From assembly GCF_016862995.1 (NCBI RefSeq), contig NZ_BOOA01000058.1:1-56014 (forward strand): a stretch of DNA of 56,014 bases, given 5' to 3'. The stretch is from Acrocarpospora phusangensis. Its GTDB lineage: Bacteria; Actinomycetota; Actinomycetes; Streptosporangiales; Streptosporangiaceae. The first letter of the stretch is position 1. Each line of letters starts with the position of its first letter. This document shows positions 24,508-34,409 of the stretch, piece by piece. The notes beneath the pieces are model-generated. The model made no database searches. It was not told the DNA's origin and saw nothing but the letters and a program-made list of their open reading frames with translations. Both the position numbers and the translations under genes were made by a program.

Positions 24508-26328
24508 ATGCACCCGATCGTCCAAGAGGTCACCGAGCGGATCAGGAGTCGCAGCCGCGCGAGCCGCGCCGCGTACCTGGCCCTCGTCGACCAGGCCGCG
24601 GCCGAACTCCGGAGCGCGGGCTCCGCGCGAGGCAGGCTGCCCTGCGCCAACCTCGCGCACGGTTTCGCCGCCGCCGAGGGCGACAAGCCCGCCCTGCGGG
24701 CCGCCGTACGGCCGGGCGTCGCCATCGTGACCTCGTACAACGACATGCTCTCCGCGCACCAGCCGTACGAGACGTACCCGCAGGAGCTGAAGCGGGCCGT
24801 CCGCGCGGCGGGCGGGGTGGCGCAGGTGGCGGGCGGCGTGCCGGCCATGTGCGACGGGGTCACGCAGGGCCGGGCCGGCATGGAGCTGTCGCTCTACAGC
24901 CGCGACGTGATCGCCATGTCCACCGCCATCGCGCTGTCGCACGACATGTTCGACGCCACGCTGCTGCTCGGCGTCTGCGACAAGATCGTGCCGGGGCTGC
25001 TCGCCGGAGCGCTCCGGTTCGGGCACCTGCCCGCCATGTTCGTGCCCGCCGGGCCGATGACCTCCGGCCTGCCCAACAAGATCAAGGCGCGGGCGCGGCA
25101 GAACTTCGCCGAGGGCAAGATCTCCAGAGCCGAGATGCTGGACGCGGAGGCGGCGTCGTACCACTCGCCGGGGACCTGCACGTTCTACGGCACGGCCAAC
25201 TCCAACCAGGTGCTGGTGGAGGTCATGGGCCTGCACCTGCCGGGCGCGACGTTCGTCAACCCGCGCACCGAACTGCGCCGGGCGCTCACCGAGGCCGCCG
25301 GGAAGCGGATCGTGGAGCTGACCCCGCACGGCGGCGAGTACACGCCGATCGGGCACGTCGTGGACGAGAAGGCGATCGTGAACGCGGTCGTCGCGCTGCT
25401 GGCCTCCGGCGGCTCCACCAACCACACGATGCACCTGGTGGCGGTGGCGTCGGCCGCCGGGATCGAGCTCACCTGGGACGACATGGCCGACCTGTCGAAG
25501 GTCGTGCCGTCGGTGGCGCGCATGTACCCGAACGGGCAGGCCGACGTGAACCACTTCCAGGCGGCCGGCGGCATGGCCGTGTTCGTCGGCACGCTGCTGG
25601 ACGCGGGGCTGCTCTGGAACGACGTGCTGACCGTGGCCGGCCGCGGCCTGGACGCCTACCGGGCCGCGCCCGAGCTGAAGGAAGGCCAGGTCGTCTGGAC
25701 CGAGCGGACCGAGGGCAGCAGCGATCTAGACGTGCTTCGCCCCGCGAGTGAACCTTTCTCCCCCGACGGGGGGATTCACATGGTCTCGGGCAATCTGGGA
25801 CGCGCGGTGAGCAAGGTGTCGGCGGTCAAGCCGGAGCACCTCGTCATCGAGGCCCCGGCGAAGGTCTTCGACGACCAGCGGGACCTGCTCGGCGCGTTCG
25901 AGCGGGGCGAGCTGGACGGCCAGGACTTCGTGGCGGTCGTCCGCTACCAGGGCCCGAGCGCCAACGGCATGCCGGAGTTGCACAAGCTCACACCGCCGCT
26001 GGCCGTCCTGCTGGACCGGGGGCAGCGGGTCGCGATCGTCACCGACGGCCGCATGTCGGGCGCGTCGGGCAAGGTCCCGGCCGCGATCCACCTCTCCCCC
26101 GAGGCCGCCGACGGCGGCGCGCTGGCCCTCCTGCGTGACGGTGACCCCATCCGTCTCGACTCGGTCACCGGCACTCTCGACGTGCTGACCGATCTGTCCG
26201 GGCGCGCTCCGGCAGGTTCCCCGCCCTCGACTGACAAATGGGTGGGAACCGGGCGCGAGCTTTTTGCCGCCTTCCGTCGTACGGTTGGACCCGCGGAACG
26301 CGGTGCCAGCATCTTCGGAGGGTCCTAA
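24508..26328 (+). CDS. edd: 6-phosphogluconate dehydratase
   Basis: A 606-residue enzyme of the IlvD/Edd family, about the normal Edd length. It dehydrates 6-phosphogluconate to 2-keto-3-deoxy-6-phosphogluconate, the first committed Entner-Doudoroff step, and needs a [4Fe-4S] cluster. Cluster-type cysteines are visible in MCDGVTQG (about 115), GVCDKIVPG (about 157) and [13 protein letters not shown] (about 224); [12 protein letters not shown] and [13 protein letters not shown] are family motifs. I chose ATG 24508, five bases after CAGGAG, over ATG 24493. It is the first gene of edd-glk-eda: glk starts on the base after its stop. The ROK protein encoded divergently is the probable repressor. 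Confidence 0.97.
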   Translation: MHPIVQEVTERIRSRSRASRAAYLALVDQAAAELRSAGSARGRLPCANLAHGFAAAEGDKPALRAAVRPGVAIVTSYNDMLSAHQPYETYPQELKRAVRAAGGVAQVAGGVPAMCDGVTQGRAGMELSLYSRDVIAMSTAIALSHDMFDATLLLGVCDKIVPGLLAGALRFGHLPAMFVPAGPMTSGLPNKIKARARQNFAEGKISRAEMLDAEAASYHSPGTCTFYGTANSNQVLVEVMGLHLPGATFVNPRTELRRALTEAAGKRIVELTPHGGEYTPIGHVVDEKAIVNAVVALLASGGSTNHTMHLVAVASAAGIELTWDDMADLSKVVPSVARMYPNGQADVNHFQAAGGMAVFVGTLLDAGLLWNDVLTVAGRGLDAYRAAPELKEGQVVWTERTEGSSDLDVLRPASEPFSPDGGIHMVSGNLGRAVSKVSAVKPEHLVIEAPAKVFDDQRDLLGAFERGELDGQDFVAVVRYQGPSANGMPELHKLTPPLAVLLDRGQRVAIVTDGRMSGASGKVPAAIHLSPEAADGGALALLRDGDPIRLDSVTGTLDVLTDLSGRAPAGSPPSTDKWVGTGRELFAAFRRTVGPAERGASIFGGS

Positions 26329-27288
26329 GTGAGCTACCCCTGGCTCGTCGCCGACATCGGCGGCACCAACGCACGTTTCGGAATCGTCACCCAGTCCGGC
26401 GCTCAGCCGGAATCGGTGGCCGTCCTGAACGTCGCCGAGCGACAAGGCCTAGCCGATGCCGTAGCCGCCTATCTCGCAGACCATGCGGGCGGAGTTCGGC
26501 CGGGGGCCGCGTGCCTGGCGATCGCCGGACCGGTGAAAGGAGACACCTATCGCCTCACCAACGCGGGCTGGACCGGCTCGGTCGCCGAACTGGGCATCCC
26601 GCACGTCGAACTGCTGAACGACTTCGAGGCCCTGGCGGTCTCGCTGCCGCATCTGGCCGGCGACGACCTCACCCCGCTCGGCGGGCCCGCCCCGACCGCG
26701 GGCATGGTCAAGGCCGTGCTCGGCCCGGGGACGGGGCTCGGCGTGGCCGGCCTGGTCCCGGCCGGCTCCGGCTGGGTGCCGGTGCCGGGCGAGGGCGGGC
26801 ACGTGTCCGTCCCGTGCGTCACCGACCTGGAGTTCGAGGTCGTACGGGCGCTGCGCGCGGACGGCCTGCCGTACGTGGACGCGGAGCACCTGCTGTCCGG
26901 GTCGGGGCTGCCGCGGCTCCACCGGGGGCTCTCGCTGGTGCGGGGCATCAAGACGGGACGCAAGACGGCCTCGGAGATCGTGGCCTCGGAGGACGCGCTG
27001 TCGGTGGAGACGGTCGAGGTGTTCCTGGCCCTGCTGGGCGGGTTCGCCGGGAACGTGGCGCTGACGCTGGGCGCGCGCGGCGGCGTCTACCTGGGCGGCG
27101 GCGTGCTGCCGAGGATCGTGGGACGGATCAGGGACAGCGAGTTCCGGGCCCGGTTCGAGCAGACCAGCCCGGCGCTGATCGACTACCTGGGCCCGATCGC
27201 GACCTCGCTGATCGTGGCCGAGCAGCCCGCACTGACGGGGGCGACGGCGTGGCTCGCCCAGCGGGCCGGTAGCGTGGAGCTCGTATGA
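26329..27288 (+). CDS. glk: Glucokinase (Glk family)
   Basis: A 319-residue cytoplasmic glucokinase that phosphorylates glucose with ATP. It shows the N-terminal phosphate-binding motif ADIGGTNARFGIV, LNDFEALAVSLPHL with the catalytic Asp, VLGPGTGLGVAGL and EGGHVSV. It belongs to the Glk (PF02685) branch rather than the ROK glucokinases usual in Streptomyces. The start is GTG 26329, directly after the edd TAA, with GGAGGG six bases upstream; its stop overlaps the eda start (ATGA). In this operon it feeds glucose-6-phosphate toward 6-phosphogluconate; the dehydrogenase for the intermediate step is not in the window. Confidence 0.95.
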   Translation: MSYPWLVADIGGTNARFGIVTQSGAQPESVAVLNVAERQGLADAVAAYLADHAGGVRPGAACLAIAGPVKGDTYRLTNAGWTGSVAELGIPHVELLNDFEALAVSLPHLAGDDLTPLGGPAPTAGMVKAVLGPGTGLGVAGLVPAGSGWVPVPGEGGHVSVPCVTDLEFEVVRALRADGLPYVDAEHLLSGSGLPRLHRGLSLVRGIKTGRKTASEIVASEDALSVETVEVFLALLGGFAGNVALTLGARGGVYLGGGVLPRIVGRIRDSEFRARFEQTSPALIDYLGPIATSLIVAEQPALTGATAWLAQRAGSVELV

Positions 27289-27929
27289 ACGGCACTTCTG
27301 GCAGCATTCCGGACAGCATTCTCGACATCGCCCCCGTCATCCCGGTCGTCGTGATCGAGGACGCCGAGACCGCGGTGCCTCTGGCGCACGCGCTGGTGGC
27401 GGGCGGCCTCCCGGTCATCGAGGTGACCCTGCGCACCGAGGCGGCGCTGGAGTCGATCCGGCGGATCGCCGCCGAGGTCCCGGACGCGGTGATCGGCGCG
27501 GGCACGATCCTGTCCCCGGGCGACGCGGCGCGGGCGGTCGAGGCGGGTTCCCGGTTCCTGGTCTCCCCCGGGTCGACGCCGTCGCTGATCGACGCGATGG
27601 CCGGGACGGGCGTGCCGTTCCTGCCGGGCGTCGCGACCGCGTCGGAGGTGCTCGGCCTGTACGAGCGGGGGCTGCGGGAGATGAAGTTCTTCCCGGCCGA
27701 GCCCGCGGGCGGGGTGCCGTACCTGAAGGCGCTCTCCGGGCCGCTGCCGGGGGCGCGGTTCTGCCCGACCGGCGGGATCAGGCTGGAGACCGCGTGCGAC
27801 TATCTCCGGCTTCCTAACGTAGGATGCGTCGGCGGCACCTGGCTGACCCCGGCCGACGCGCTCGCGACCGGCGACTATGCCCGGATCGAGAAGCTCGCGG
27901 GGGAAGCCTCGGCGCTCAGACGTTCATGA
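27285..27929 (+). CDS. eda: KDPG/KHG aldolase
   Basis: A 214-residue class I aldolase that splits 2-keto-3-deoxy-6-phosphogluconate into pyruvate and glyceraldehyde-3-phosphate, the last Entner-Doudoroff step. Glu in VIEVTLRT (about 46) and the Schiff-base Lys134 in EMKFFPAE are present, with IGAGTIL, FLVSPG and FCPTGGI as phosphate- and substrate-binding motifs. Its ATG overlaps the glk stop, so translation is coupled. It ends the operon and is followed 115 bases later by a strong hairpin. Length and motifs are normal for the family. Confidence 0.96.
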   Translation: MNGTSGSIPDSILDIAPVIPVVVIEDAETAVPLAHALVAGGLPVIEVTLRTEAALESIRRIAAEVPDAVIGAGTILSPGDAARAVEAGSRFLVSPGSTPSLIDAMAGTGVPFLPGVATASEVLGLYERGLREMKFFPAEPAGGVPYLKALSGPLPGARFCPTGGIRLETACDYLRLPNVGCVGGTWLTPADALATGDYARIEKLAGEASALRRS

Positions 27930-28044
27930 CACCGTAGAAAACGACCCCATAGCACCCCAGACCTCGTCGGCCCACGCCATCCTCCCTCGGCTGGGCCGGC
28001 GGCCATGTTCGTGTCCGAAACCCGGAAACACGATCATGGGTATC

Positions 28045-28080
28045 GGGCCCGTGACTCCTAACCGGAAAAGTCACGGGCCC
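28045..28080. terminator. Terminator of the edd-glk-eda operon
   Basis: GGGCCCGTGACT (28045-28056) and AGTCACGGGCCC (28069-28080) form a perfect 12-bp stem with a 12-base loop. It lies 115 bases after eda and before the next gene. The 3' untranslated part also contains CGTGT/ACACG, a weaker stem. No other gene is seen in 27930-28199. Confidence 0.85.
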
Positions 28081-28199
28081 CCTCATTTCCCGGCGAATTC
28101 TCGCGAAGCCCGCAATCATCAATAATTGCCTTTCCGGCCAGCGCGGCGCACGGTGTTCGGCTTTCATTGGCTTCGAAGCCGTCGTCGAGCGAGGCGAGA

Positions 28200-29117
28200 A
28201 TGCCAGTACAGAAACGCCGGAAGCGCCGATCCCCTCCCGCGGCGAACCCTGCTCCGGCATCCGGCAGACGGAGGGTCATCTTCTGGGCCTGCGGATCGGT
28301 CCTGGCGCCTCTGCTCGTCGGGATCCCCGCCTTCCTGCAGTCCGCCTCCGGCACGGACCAGGCCCGTCCGCCGGGGCTTTTCCAGGACCAGCGGAAGATC
28401 CTCTACACCGGCCGCGGGACGATCTTCGCGGTGGACCGGGACGGCGTGCTCCGCCGTTTCCAGCACACCGGATATGAGAACGGCGAAAAACGCTGGAGCA
28501 CCCCGCCCGGGGTGAAAGTGGGCGAAGGCTGGCAACGTTACGTCTGGCTCGTCTCCGGAAACCCGGGCACTCTGTACGCGGTGGACGCCGAAGGACGAAT
28601 GTTCCTTTTCGACGATTTATCCCAGGAAATGGATCCGGACGACGGCAAATTCGTGAAAGCCGGACTGCCGGAGTTCAAGAGCTTCACCGGGGCGTACGAC
28701 GTCTTCTACGGCCTGCGGGAGGACGGCGGGATCTGCTGGTTCCGGCATCTCGGCGGCGCCGAGTGGACCAGCCCCGACTGCACGCTCGTGAAGACCGGCA
28801 TGCGCGGGTACGACCGCCTGGTCGCCACCGGTCACGGCGTCGTGTTCGCCGTCACCGCGGCGGGCGACCTGCGCTGGTTCCGGCACCTGAACAGCACCCT
28901 CGGCGGATCCTCCTGGGAGGGCGACCACCTGGCCCCCAACGCCACGGGCTGGTCCGGCTTCCTGGACGTGACCTCGCTCAACGGCGTCGTCTACGCCCTC
29001 GACCAGGACTACGCCCTGCGCTGGTACCGGTACGACATCCCGCAGGTGTACAAACGCGGCGGCTCCGGCTGGCGAGGCGGCGGCCCGCAGTTCCCCGCGA
29101 CGGGAATGACCCGCTGA
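28200..29117 (+). CDS. Membrane-anchored tachylectin-like beta-propeller protein
   Basis: A 305-residue protein. A basic N-terminus (PVQKRRKRRS) precedes one membrane helix (about 28-48, VIFWACGSVLAPLLVGIPAF). Residues 65-305 contain five repeats with the pattern L/I-Y-x-V-x-x-D-G-x-L-x-W/F-F-x-H (for example IFAVDRDGVLRRFQHTG, FAVTAAGDLRWFRHL, YALDQDYALRWYRYD), matching the five-bladed tachylectin-2 fold that binds N-acetylated sugars. I chose ATG 28200 behind GAGGCGA over TTG 28167. A TTA codon occurs at 28617. The domain faces outward, so binding of cell-wall or glycan sugars is likely. It has no obvious operon partner; the LacI gene converges on it with adjoining stops. Confidence 0.8.
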   Translation: MPVQKRRKRRSPPAANPAPASGRRRVIFWACGSVLAPLLVGIPAFLQSASGTDQARPPGLFQDQRKILYTGRGTIFAVDRDGVLRRFQHTGYENGEKRWSTPPGVKVGEGWQRYVWLVSGNPGTLYAVDAEGRMFLFDDLSQEMDPDDGKFVKAGLPEFKSFTGAYDVFYGLREDGGICWFRHLGGAEWTSPDCTLVKTGMRGYDRLVATGHGVVFAVTAAGDLRWFRHLNSTLGGSSWEGDHLAPNATGWSGFLDVTSLNGVVYALDQDYALRWYRYDIPQVYKRGGSGWRGGGPQFPATGMTR

Positions 29118-30140
29118 TCAGCGGTTGACCAGCGGACCCGACCCCGTGGAGCCCCGCACCACGAGCTCCGGCTGGAACATCAGCTCCAGGTTCTTGGCGG
29201 CCGTGCCGGAGATCACGTCCAGCAGGGTCTCCACGGCGGCCGAGGCCATCGCGCCGATCGGCTTGCGCACGGTGGTCAGCGGCGGGTCGGTGAACGGGAT
29301 CAGCGGCGAGTCGTCGAACCCGACCACCGAGACGTCGCCGGGCACCGACAGGCCGCGCTCGCGGGCGGCCCGGACCGCGCCGAGCGCCATCAGGTCGCTG
29401 GCGCAGAAGACACCCGTGCAGCCCCGGTCGAACAGCGCCCCGGCGGCGGCCTGCCCGCCCTCCACGGTGAACAGCGAGTGCTGGACCAGCTCGGCGGTGT
29501 CGGTGACCCCGAGCAGCTGCGCCATCACCTGCCGGAACCCGTCGATCTTCCTGATCACCGGCACGAACCTGCGCTGGCCGAGGGCCAGGCCGATGCGCTC
29601 GTGGCCGAGGTCCACCAGGTGCTGCACGGCCAGCCGGGTGGCCAGCCGGTCGTCCGGCGAGATGAACGGCGCCGGGATGTTCTCGTTGTAGCCGTCCACC
29701 AGGACGATCGGCAGGCCGCGGTCGGTCAGCCGGGTGTAACGATCCATCCGGGCCGTGACGTCGGCGTGCAGCCCGGAGACGAAGACGATGCCGCTGACGC
29801 CGCGGTCGATCAGCAGCTCGGTGAACTCGTCCTCGGGCGCGCCGCCGGGCAGCTGCGTGCACAGGATCGGCGTGTACCCGTGCTGGGTGAGCGCCTTCTC
29901 GATGGCCTGCGCGAACGCCGGGAAGATGGGGTTGTCGAGCTCCGGGGTGACCAGCCCGATCAGCCCGTTGCTGCGCTGCCGCAGCCGCTGGGGCCGTTCG
30001 TAGCCCATCAGGTCCAGCGCGGTGAGCACGGCCTGGCGGGTGGCGGCCGACACCCCCGCCTTGCCGTTGAGCACACGGCTCACCGTGGCTTCGCTGACGC
30101 CTGCCTGGGCCGCGATGTCGGAGAGCCGCGCGTTGTTCAT
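29118..30140 (-). CDS. LacI family transcriptional regulator, alpha-glucan metabolism
   Basis: A 340-residue repressor. A LacI helix-turn-helix lies at the N-terminus (ARLSDIAAQAGVSEATVSRVLNGKAGVS) with the hinge helix before LIGLVTPELDNPIF; the rest is the periplasmic-binding-protein-like effector domain (GVFCASDLMALGAVRAARERGL, VSVVGFDDSPLIPF). I chose ATG 30140, which gives the usual N-terminus; ATG 30158, overlapping the upstream stop, is the alternative. It follows the alpha-glucosidase gene on the same strand with almost no gap, so it is co-transcribed and probably autoregulated. By position it controls the glucosidase, the sugar ATPase and perhaps pullulanase, likely with a maltodextrin-type inducer. 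Confidence 0.93.
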   Translation of the reverse strand: MNNARLSDIAAQAGVSEATVSRVLNGKAGVSAATRQAVLTALDLMGYERPQRLRQRSNGLIGLVTPELDNPIFPAFAQAIEKALTQHGYTPILCTQLPGGAPEDEFTELLIDRGVSGIVFVSGLHADVTARMDRYTRLTDRGLPIVLVDGYNENIPAPFISPDDRLATRLAVQHLVDLGHERIGLALGQRRFVPVIRKIDGFRQVMAQLLGVTDTAELVQHSLFTVEGGQAAAGALFDRGCTGVFCASDLMALGAVRAARERGLSVPGDVSVVGFDDSPLIPFTDPPLTTVRKPIGAMASAAVETLLDVISGTAAKNLELMFQPELVVRGSTGSGPLVNR

Positions 30141-30150
30141 GACGGTTACT

Positions 30151-31767
30151 TTAGACATGCTCCACGGTCCACCACGTGGCCGAATCAGGAGCCAGCCTTA
30201 CAACATTTCCGGAAATAGCCGGATCTGCGCTCGCGAGCAGCAACTCGCCCGGACGATTCACCTCAATCCAGGCATTCGTCAGATTCGTCAGGCACCTAAA
30301 CGAATCACCCCGGTCAAAGGCCAGAACGCCGTCCGGAGCCGGATTCCAGGAAAGGTCCCCGTCGCCGAGCGCCGGGTGCGCCTTCCGTACGGCCAGCGCC
30401 CGCGTGTACAGACTGAGGGTCGAGCCGGGATCGGCGAGCTGGGCCTCCACGGACAGGTCGCGCCAGTCCCGCGGCACCGGCAGCCAGGTCGCGGTGATGC
30501 CCGGCGGGGAGAAGCCGAACGGCGGCTCCTCGGTGGGGCTCCACGGGATCGGGACACGGCAGCCGTCCCGGCCGCTCTCGGCGTCGCGCAGCCGCTGCGG
30601 GTCGCACAGCGCCTCCTCCGGCAGGTCGAGCACCTCCGGCAGCCCGAGCTCCTCGCCCTGGTAGACGTAGCTGGAGCCGGGCAGCGCCAGCATCAGCAGG
30701 GCCGCCGCCCTGGCCCTGGCGAGACCGGCCGCGCCGCCGCCGTACCGGGTGACGTGGCGTTTGACGTCGTGGTTGGAGAGCACCCAGGTGGCCGGGGCGC
30801 CGACCAGCGCGGAGGTCTCCAGCGACTCCTGGATGACCTGCCGGAACCGGCCCGCCTCCCACGGAGTGGTCAGGAAGTGGAAGTTGAACGCCTGGTGCAG
30901 TTCGTCGGGGCGGACGTAGTCGGCCAGCCGCCGCTGCGTCGGCGCCCACGCCTCGGCGACGCCGATCCGCTCGCCCGGGTAGGAGTCCAGGATGCGCCGC
31001 CAGGCCCGGTGGATCTCGTGCACCCCGTCCTGGTCGAAGTACGGCACGACCTGGGTGCCGATCATCCTGGCCTGCCCGGTGTAGCCCACGTCGGGCAGCC
31101 CTTCGGCCTTGACCATGCCGTGCGCGACGTCGATCCGGAACCCGTCCACGCCCAGGTCCAGCCAGAACCGGAGCACGCCGGCGAACTCGGCGTGCACCTC
31201 GGGGTGCTCCCAGTTGAGGTCCGGCTGCTCCGGGGCGAACAGGTGCAGATACCACTGCCCGTCCGGCAGCCGCGTCCAGGCCGGTCCTCCGAAGATCGAC
31301 TCCCAGTCGTTCGGCGGCGCGTCCCCCTTCCCGTCCCTGAAGATGTACCGCTCCCGCGCCGCCGACCCCGGCCCCGCCTGCACGGCCTCCGCGAACCAGC
31401 CGTGCCGGTCCGAGGTGTGGTTGGGCACCACGTCCACGATGATCCGCAATCCCAGCCGGTGCGCGTCCTCGATCAGGGCCCTGGCGTCCTCCAGCGTGCC
31501 GAAGACGGGGTCGACGCCGCGGTAGTCGGCCACGTCGTACCCGAAGTCGGCCATCGGGGACGGGTAGAAGGGGGTCAGCCAGACGGCGTCCACGCCGAGG
31601 TCGGCCAGGTAGCGCAGCCGGCTCCGCACGCCGAGCAGGTCGCCGACGCCGTCGCCGTTGCCGTCGGCGAAGCTCCGCACGTACACCTGGTAGATCACGG
31701 CGTCCCGCCACCAGCGGGTCGCGGAGGCCGGTCCGGCGGCCAGGACGTCAGGCGAGAGTGCGCTCAT
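30151..31767 (-). CDS. GH13 alpha-glucosidase
   Basis: A 538-residue cytoplasmic GH13 enzyme of the alpha-glucosidase/oligo-1,6-glucosidase type. All four GH13 motifs are present: region I DVVPNHTSD, region II GFRIDVAHG with nucleophile Asp213, region III GVAEAW with acid/base Glu272, and region IV VLSNHD with Asp334. It would release glucose from imported maltodextrins or isomalto-oligosaccharides. I chose ATG 31767; upstream ATGs at 31803 and 31806 add about 12 residues and cannot be excluded. No signal peptide. Its last codons overlap the alternative LacI start, so the two form a unit. It diverges from the sugar ABC ATPase. Confidence 0.93.
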   Translation of the reverse strand: MSALSPDVLAAGPASATRWWRDAVIYQVYVRSFADGNGDGVGDLLGVRSRLRYLADLGVDAVWLTPFYPSPMADFGYDVADYRGVDPVFGTLEDARALIEDAHRLGLRIIVDVVPNHTSDRHGWFAEAVQAGPGSAARERYIFRDGKGDAPPNDWESIFGGPAWTRLPDGQWYLHLFAPEQPDLNWEHPEVHAEFAGVLRFWLDLGVDGFRIDVAHGMVKAEGLPDVGYTGQARMIGTQVVPYFDQDGVHEIHRAWRRILDSYPGERIGVAEAWAPTQRRLADYVRPDELHQAFNFHFLTTPWEAGRFRQVIQESLETSALVGAPATWVLSNHDVKRHVTRYGGGAAGLARARAAALLMLALPGSSYVYQGEELGLPEVLDLPEEALCDPQRLRDAESGRDGCRVPIPWSPTEEPPFGFSPPGITATWLPVPRDWRDLSVEAQLADPGSTLSLYTRALAVRKAHPALGDGDLSWNPAPDGVLAFDRGDSFRCLTNLTNAWIEVNRPGELLLASADPAISGNVVRLAPDSATWWTVEHV

Positions 31768-32177
31768 ATACGGGTCCCCGAAATCGCGAAGGTCATTTTC
31801 CATCATGAAAGACCTTACAGAAACTTGCCGCAAACCCTGCCAAGGTGACGATGCGACACTGTGACATTGGGACATCCCATCACTGGATGATGGATGGGTC
31901 TTTTTGGCCGGGAGCAATCAAAGGCCTGTTGAGTCCATAAAGTCTTGTCAAGACCACGCAACACGTGAGTAACCGGTGCGTTCCCTATTTTTCATGGCAT
32001 GTATGGACATGGACCGTGCCGACACGATGTACTACCTCATCAATCACAACTGACATGGCGGGATCCGGGCATGCGCGCCCGGGAGGAACGAGTTTCCATG
32101 ATCGAGCGCCGCTCGCGAGGCAATACGGCCCGCGTACAGTGCACGAGCACATCCGTGGCGCCAGGCGAGGAGCAGGC
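31768..32177. promoter_or_regulatory. Divergent control region with perfect GTCTTG-T-CAAGAC dyad
   Basis: This 410-bp gene-free region separates the glucosidase/LacI unit from the ABC ATPase gene. It contains a perfect 6-1-6 palindrome, GTCTTGTCAAGAC (31942-31954), of LacI-operator type. On the minus strand nearer the glucosidase is a looser dyad, CTTGGCAGGGTTTGCGGCAAG-like (arms CTTG/CAAG). A short CCCATC/GATGGG stem (31876-31898) followed by five T at 31901-31905 could attenuate plus-strand leader transcription. No gene is supported here. Confidence 0.5.
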
Positions 32178-33476
<1,299 letters not shown>

Positions 33477-33481
33477 TCCCG

Positions 33482-34108
33482 TCACGCCCGCTGCGCCCCG
33501 GCGTGGGCGAGCAGCGCGACCACGTCGACCAGCCGGGCGACACGGTCCAGTTCCGCCTTGTGGAACGCGGGCCCGTCGCGGCGCGCCACCACCAGGTGCA
33601 CGTCCTCGACCGGCACACTGGCCAGATGCAGGGCGCCCTCGGTGTGCACGGTCGGCCGCAGCGCGGTGAACTTCGCGGCGGGCACCTCCTCCGGCGCCTG
33701 CCAGCTGCCGTGCATCACGTCGCCGGTGGCCGCGTCCAGCGCCACCGCCCACTCGGCGCTGACCAGGTCGGGCACCGCGTCCACCAGGGTGATCACCGCT
33801 CGGCCCGGGTCGGTCGCGATATGGCCGAGCAGGTCGTAGTCGGGGTTCGCGCCGGGCACCTCCCGGGTCGGCCACGCCGCCTCCACCCGTACGCCGGGCA
33901 CGACCGAGATGCGGTCGCTCAGCTCGGCGGCGCTGAAGATGGCCGACCAGGAGACGGTGAAGTCGTCGACGGCCCGGCCGGATTCCCGTTCCAGGACGGT
34001 GACCTGGAGGATGTCCGCGCCCATCACGCCGAACGCGCGCGCGACCTGGCCGAGCACGCCAGGCCGGTCCGGCAGGGACACCCGTAGCCGCAACAGCACG
34101 TCGATCAC
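33482..34108 (-). CDS. ACT domain-containing protein
   Basis: A 208-residue cytoplasmic protein. The first 75 residues form an ACT domain (LRVSLPDRPGVLGQVARAFGVMGADILQVTV), the small-molecule-binding fold of amino-acid metabolism regulators; a second ACT-like segment may follow (AVITLVDAVPDLVSAEW). The C-terminal part (LHLASVPVEDVHLVVARRDGPAFHKAELDRVARLV) is a conserved actinobacterial extension. I chose GTG 34108 behind GGAAGGAGAG; a GTG four codons upstream is possible. It converges on the ABC ATPase with 5 bp between stops and diverges from pullulanase. No enzyme domain is attached. A ligand-sensing role is inferred; the ligand is unknown. Confidence 0.85.
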   Translation of the reverse strand: MIDVLLRLRVSLPDRPGVLGQVARAFGVMGADILQVTVLERESGRAVDDFTVSWSAIFSAAELSDRISVVPGVRVEAAWPTREVPGANPDYDLLGHIATDPGRAVITLVDAVPDLVSAEWAVALDAATGDVMHGSWQAPEEVPAAKFTALRPTVHTEGALHLASVPVEDVHLVVARRDGPAFHKAELDRVARLVDVVALLAHAGAQRA

Positions 34109-34301
34109 CTCTCCTTCCACATCCGCATCACGTGAGCGAGAGGGCCCACAGCGATGTGCGTTGGCCACCCCCACAGTGCCGCAGCCGCGTTTCGGCGGTG
34201 TTCCAGGGAGATGTCCAGCATAAAGCGGCTATGCACTCGGGGTCCGGTTCGCTTCGACTGCGCCTGGAGTGGTTTCTGAGTCACCCTGTGCCCACCGGGC
34301 C

Positions 34302-34336
34302 ATAATCCGCCTGTTTATCCGATTTATCCGGATTAT
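34302..34336. promoter_or_regulatory. AT-rich operator-like cluster upstream of pullulanase
   Basis: An inverted repeat ATAATCCG (34302-34309) / CGGATTAT (34329-34336) encloses two tandem TTTATCCG copies (34314-34321 and 34323-34330). The cluster is conspicuously AT-rich against the background and lies 74 bases before the pullulanase start, in the 300-bp gap shared with the divergent ACT gene. It may hold a promoter or a regulator site; the rest of the gap shows no gene. Confidence 0.4.
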
Positions 34337-34409
34337 CGCACGGGGTCCATCGGGGGGTGCCGGGGGTCGGCCGTACCGTACGAGGGAATCCTGTCGCGGG
34401 AGGGGATTC

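Noticed and set aside
31942-31954. A DasR (GntR) site
   Set aside because: The dyad GTCTTGTCAAGAC does not match the TGGTCTAGACCA core; a LacI-type site fits the context better.
31965-32177. An N-terminal extension of the sugar ABC ATPase
   Set aside because: The extra residues do not resemble the family, and ATG 32178 has a GAGGAG ribosome site.
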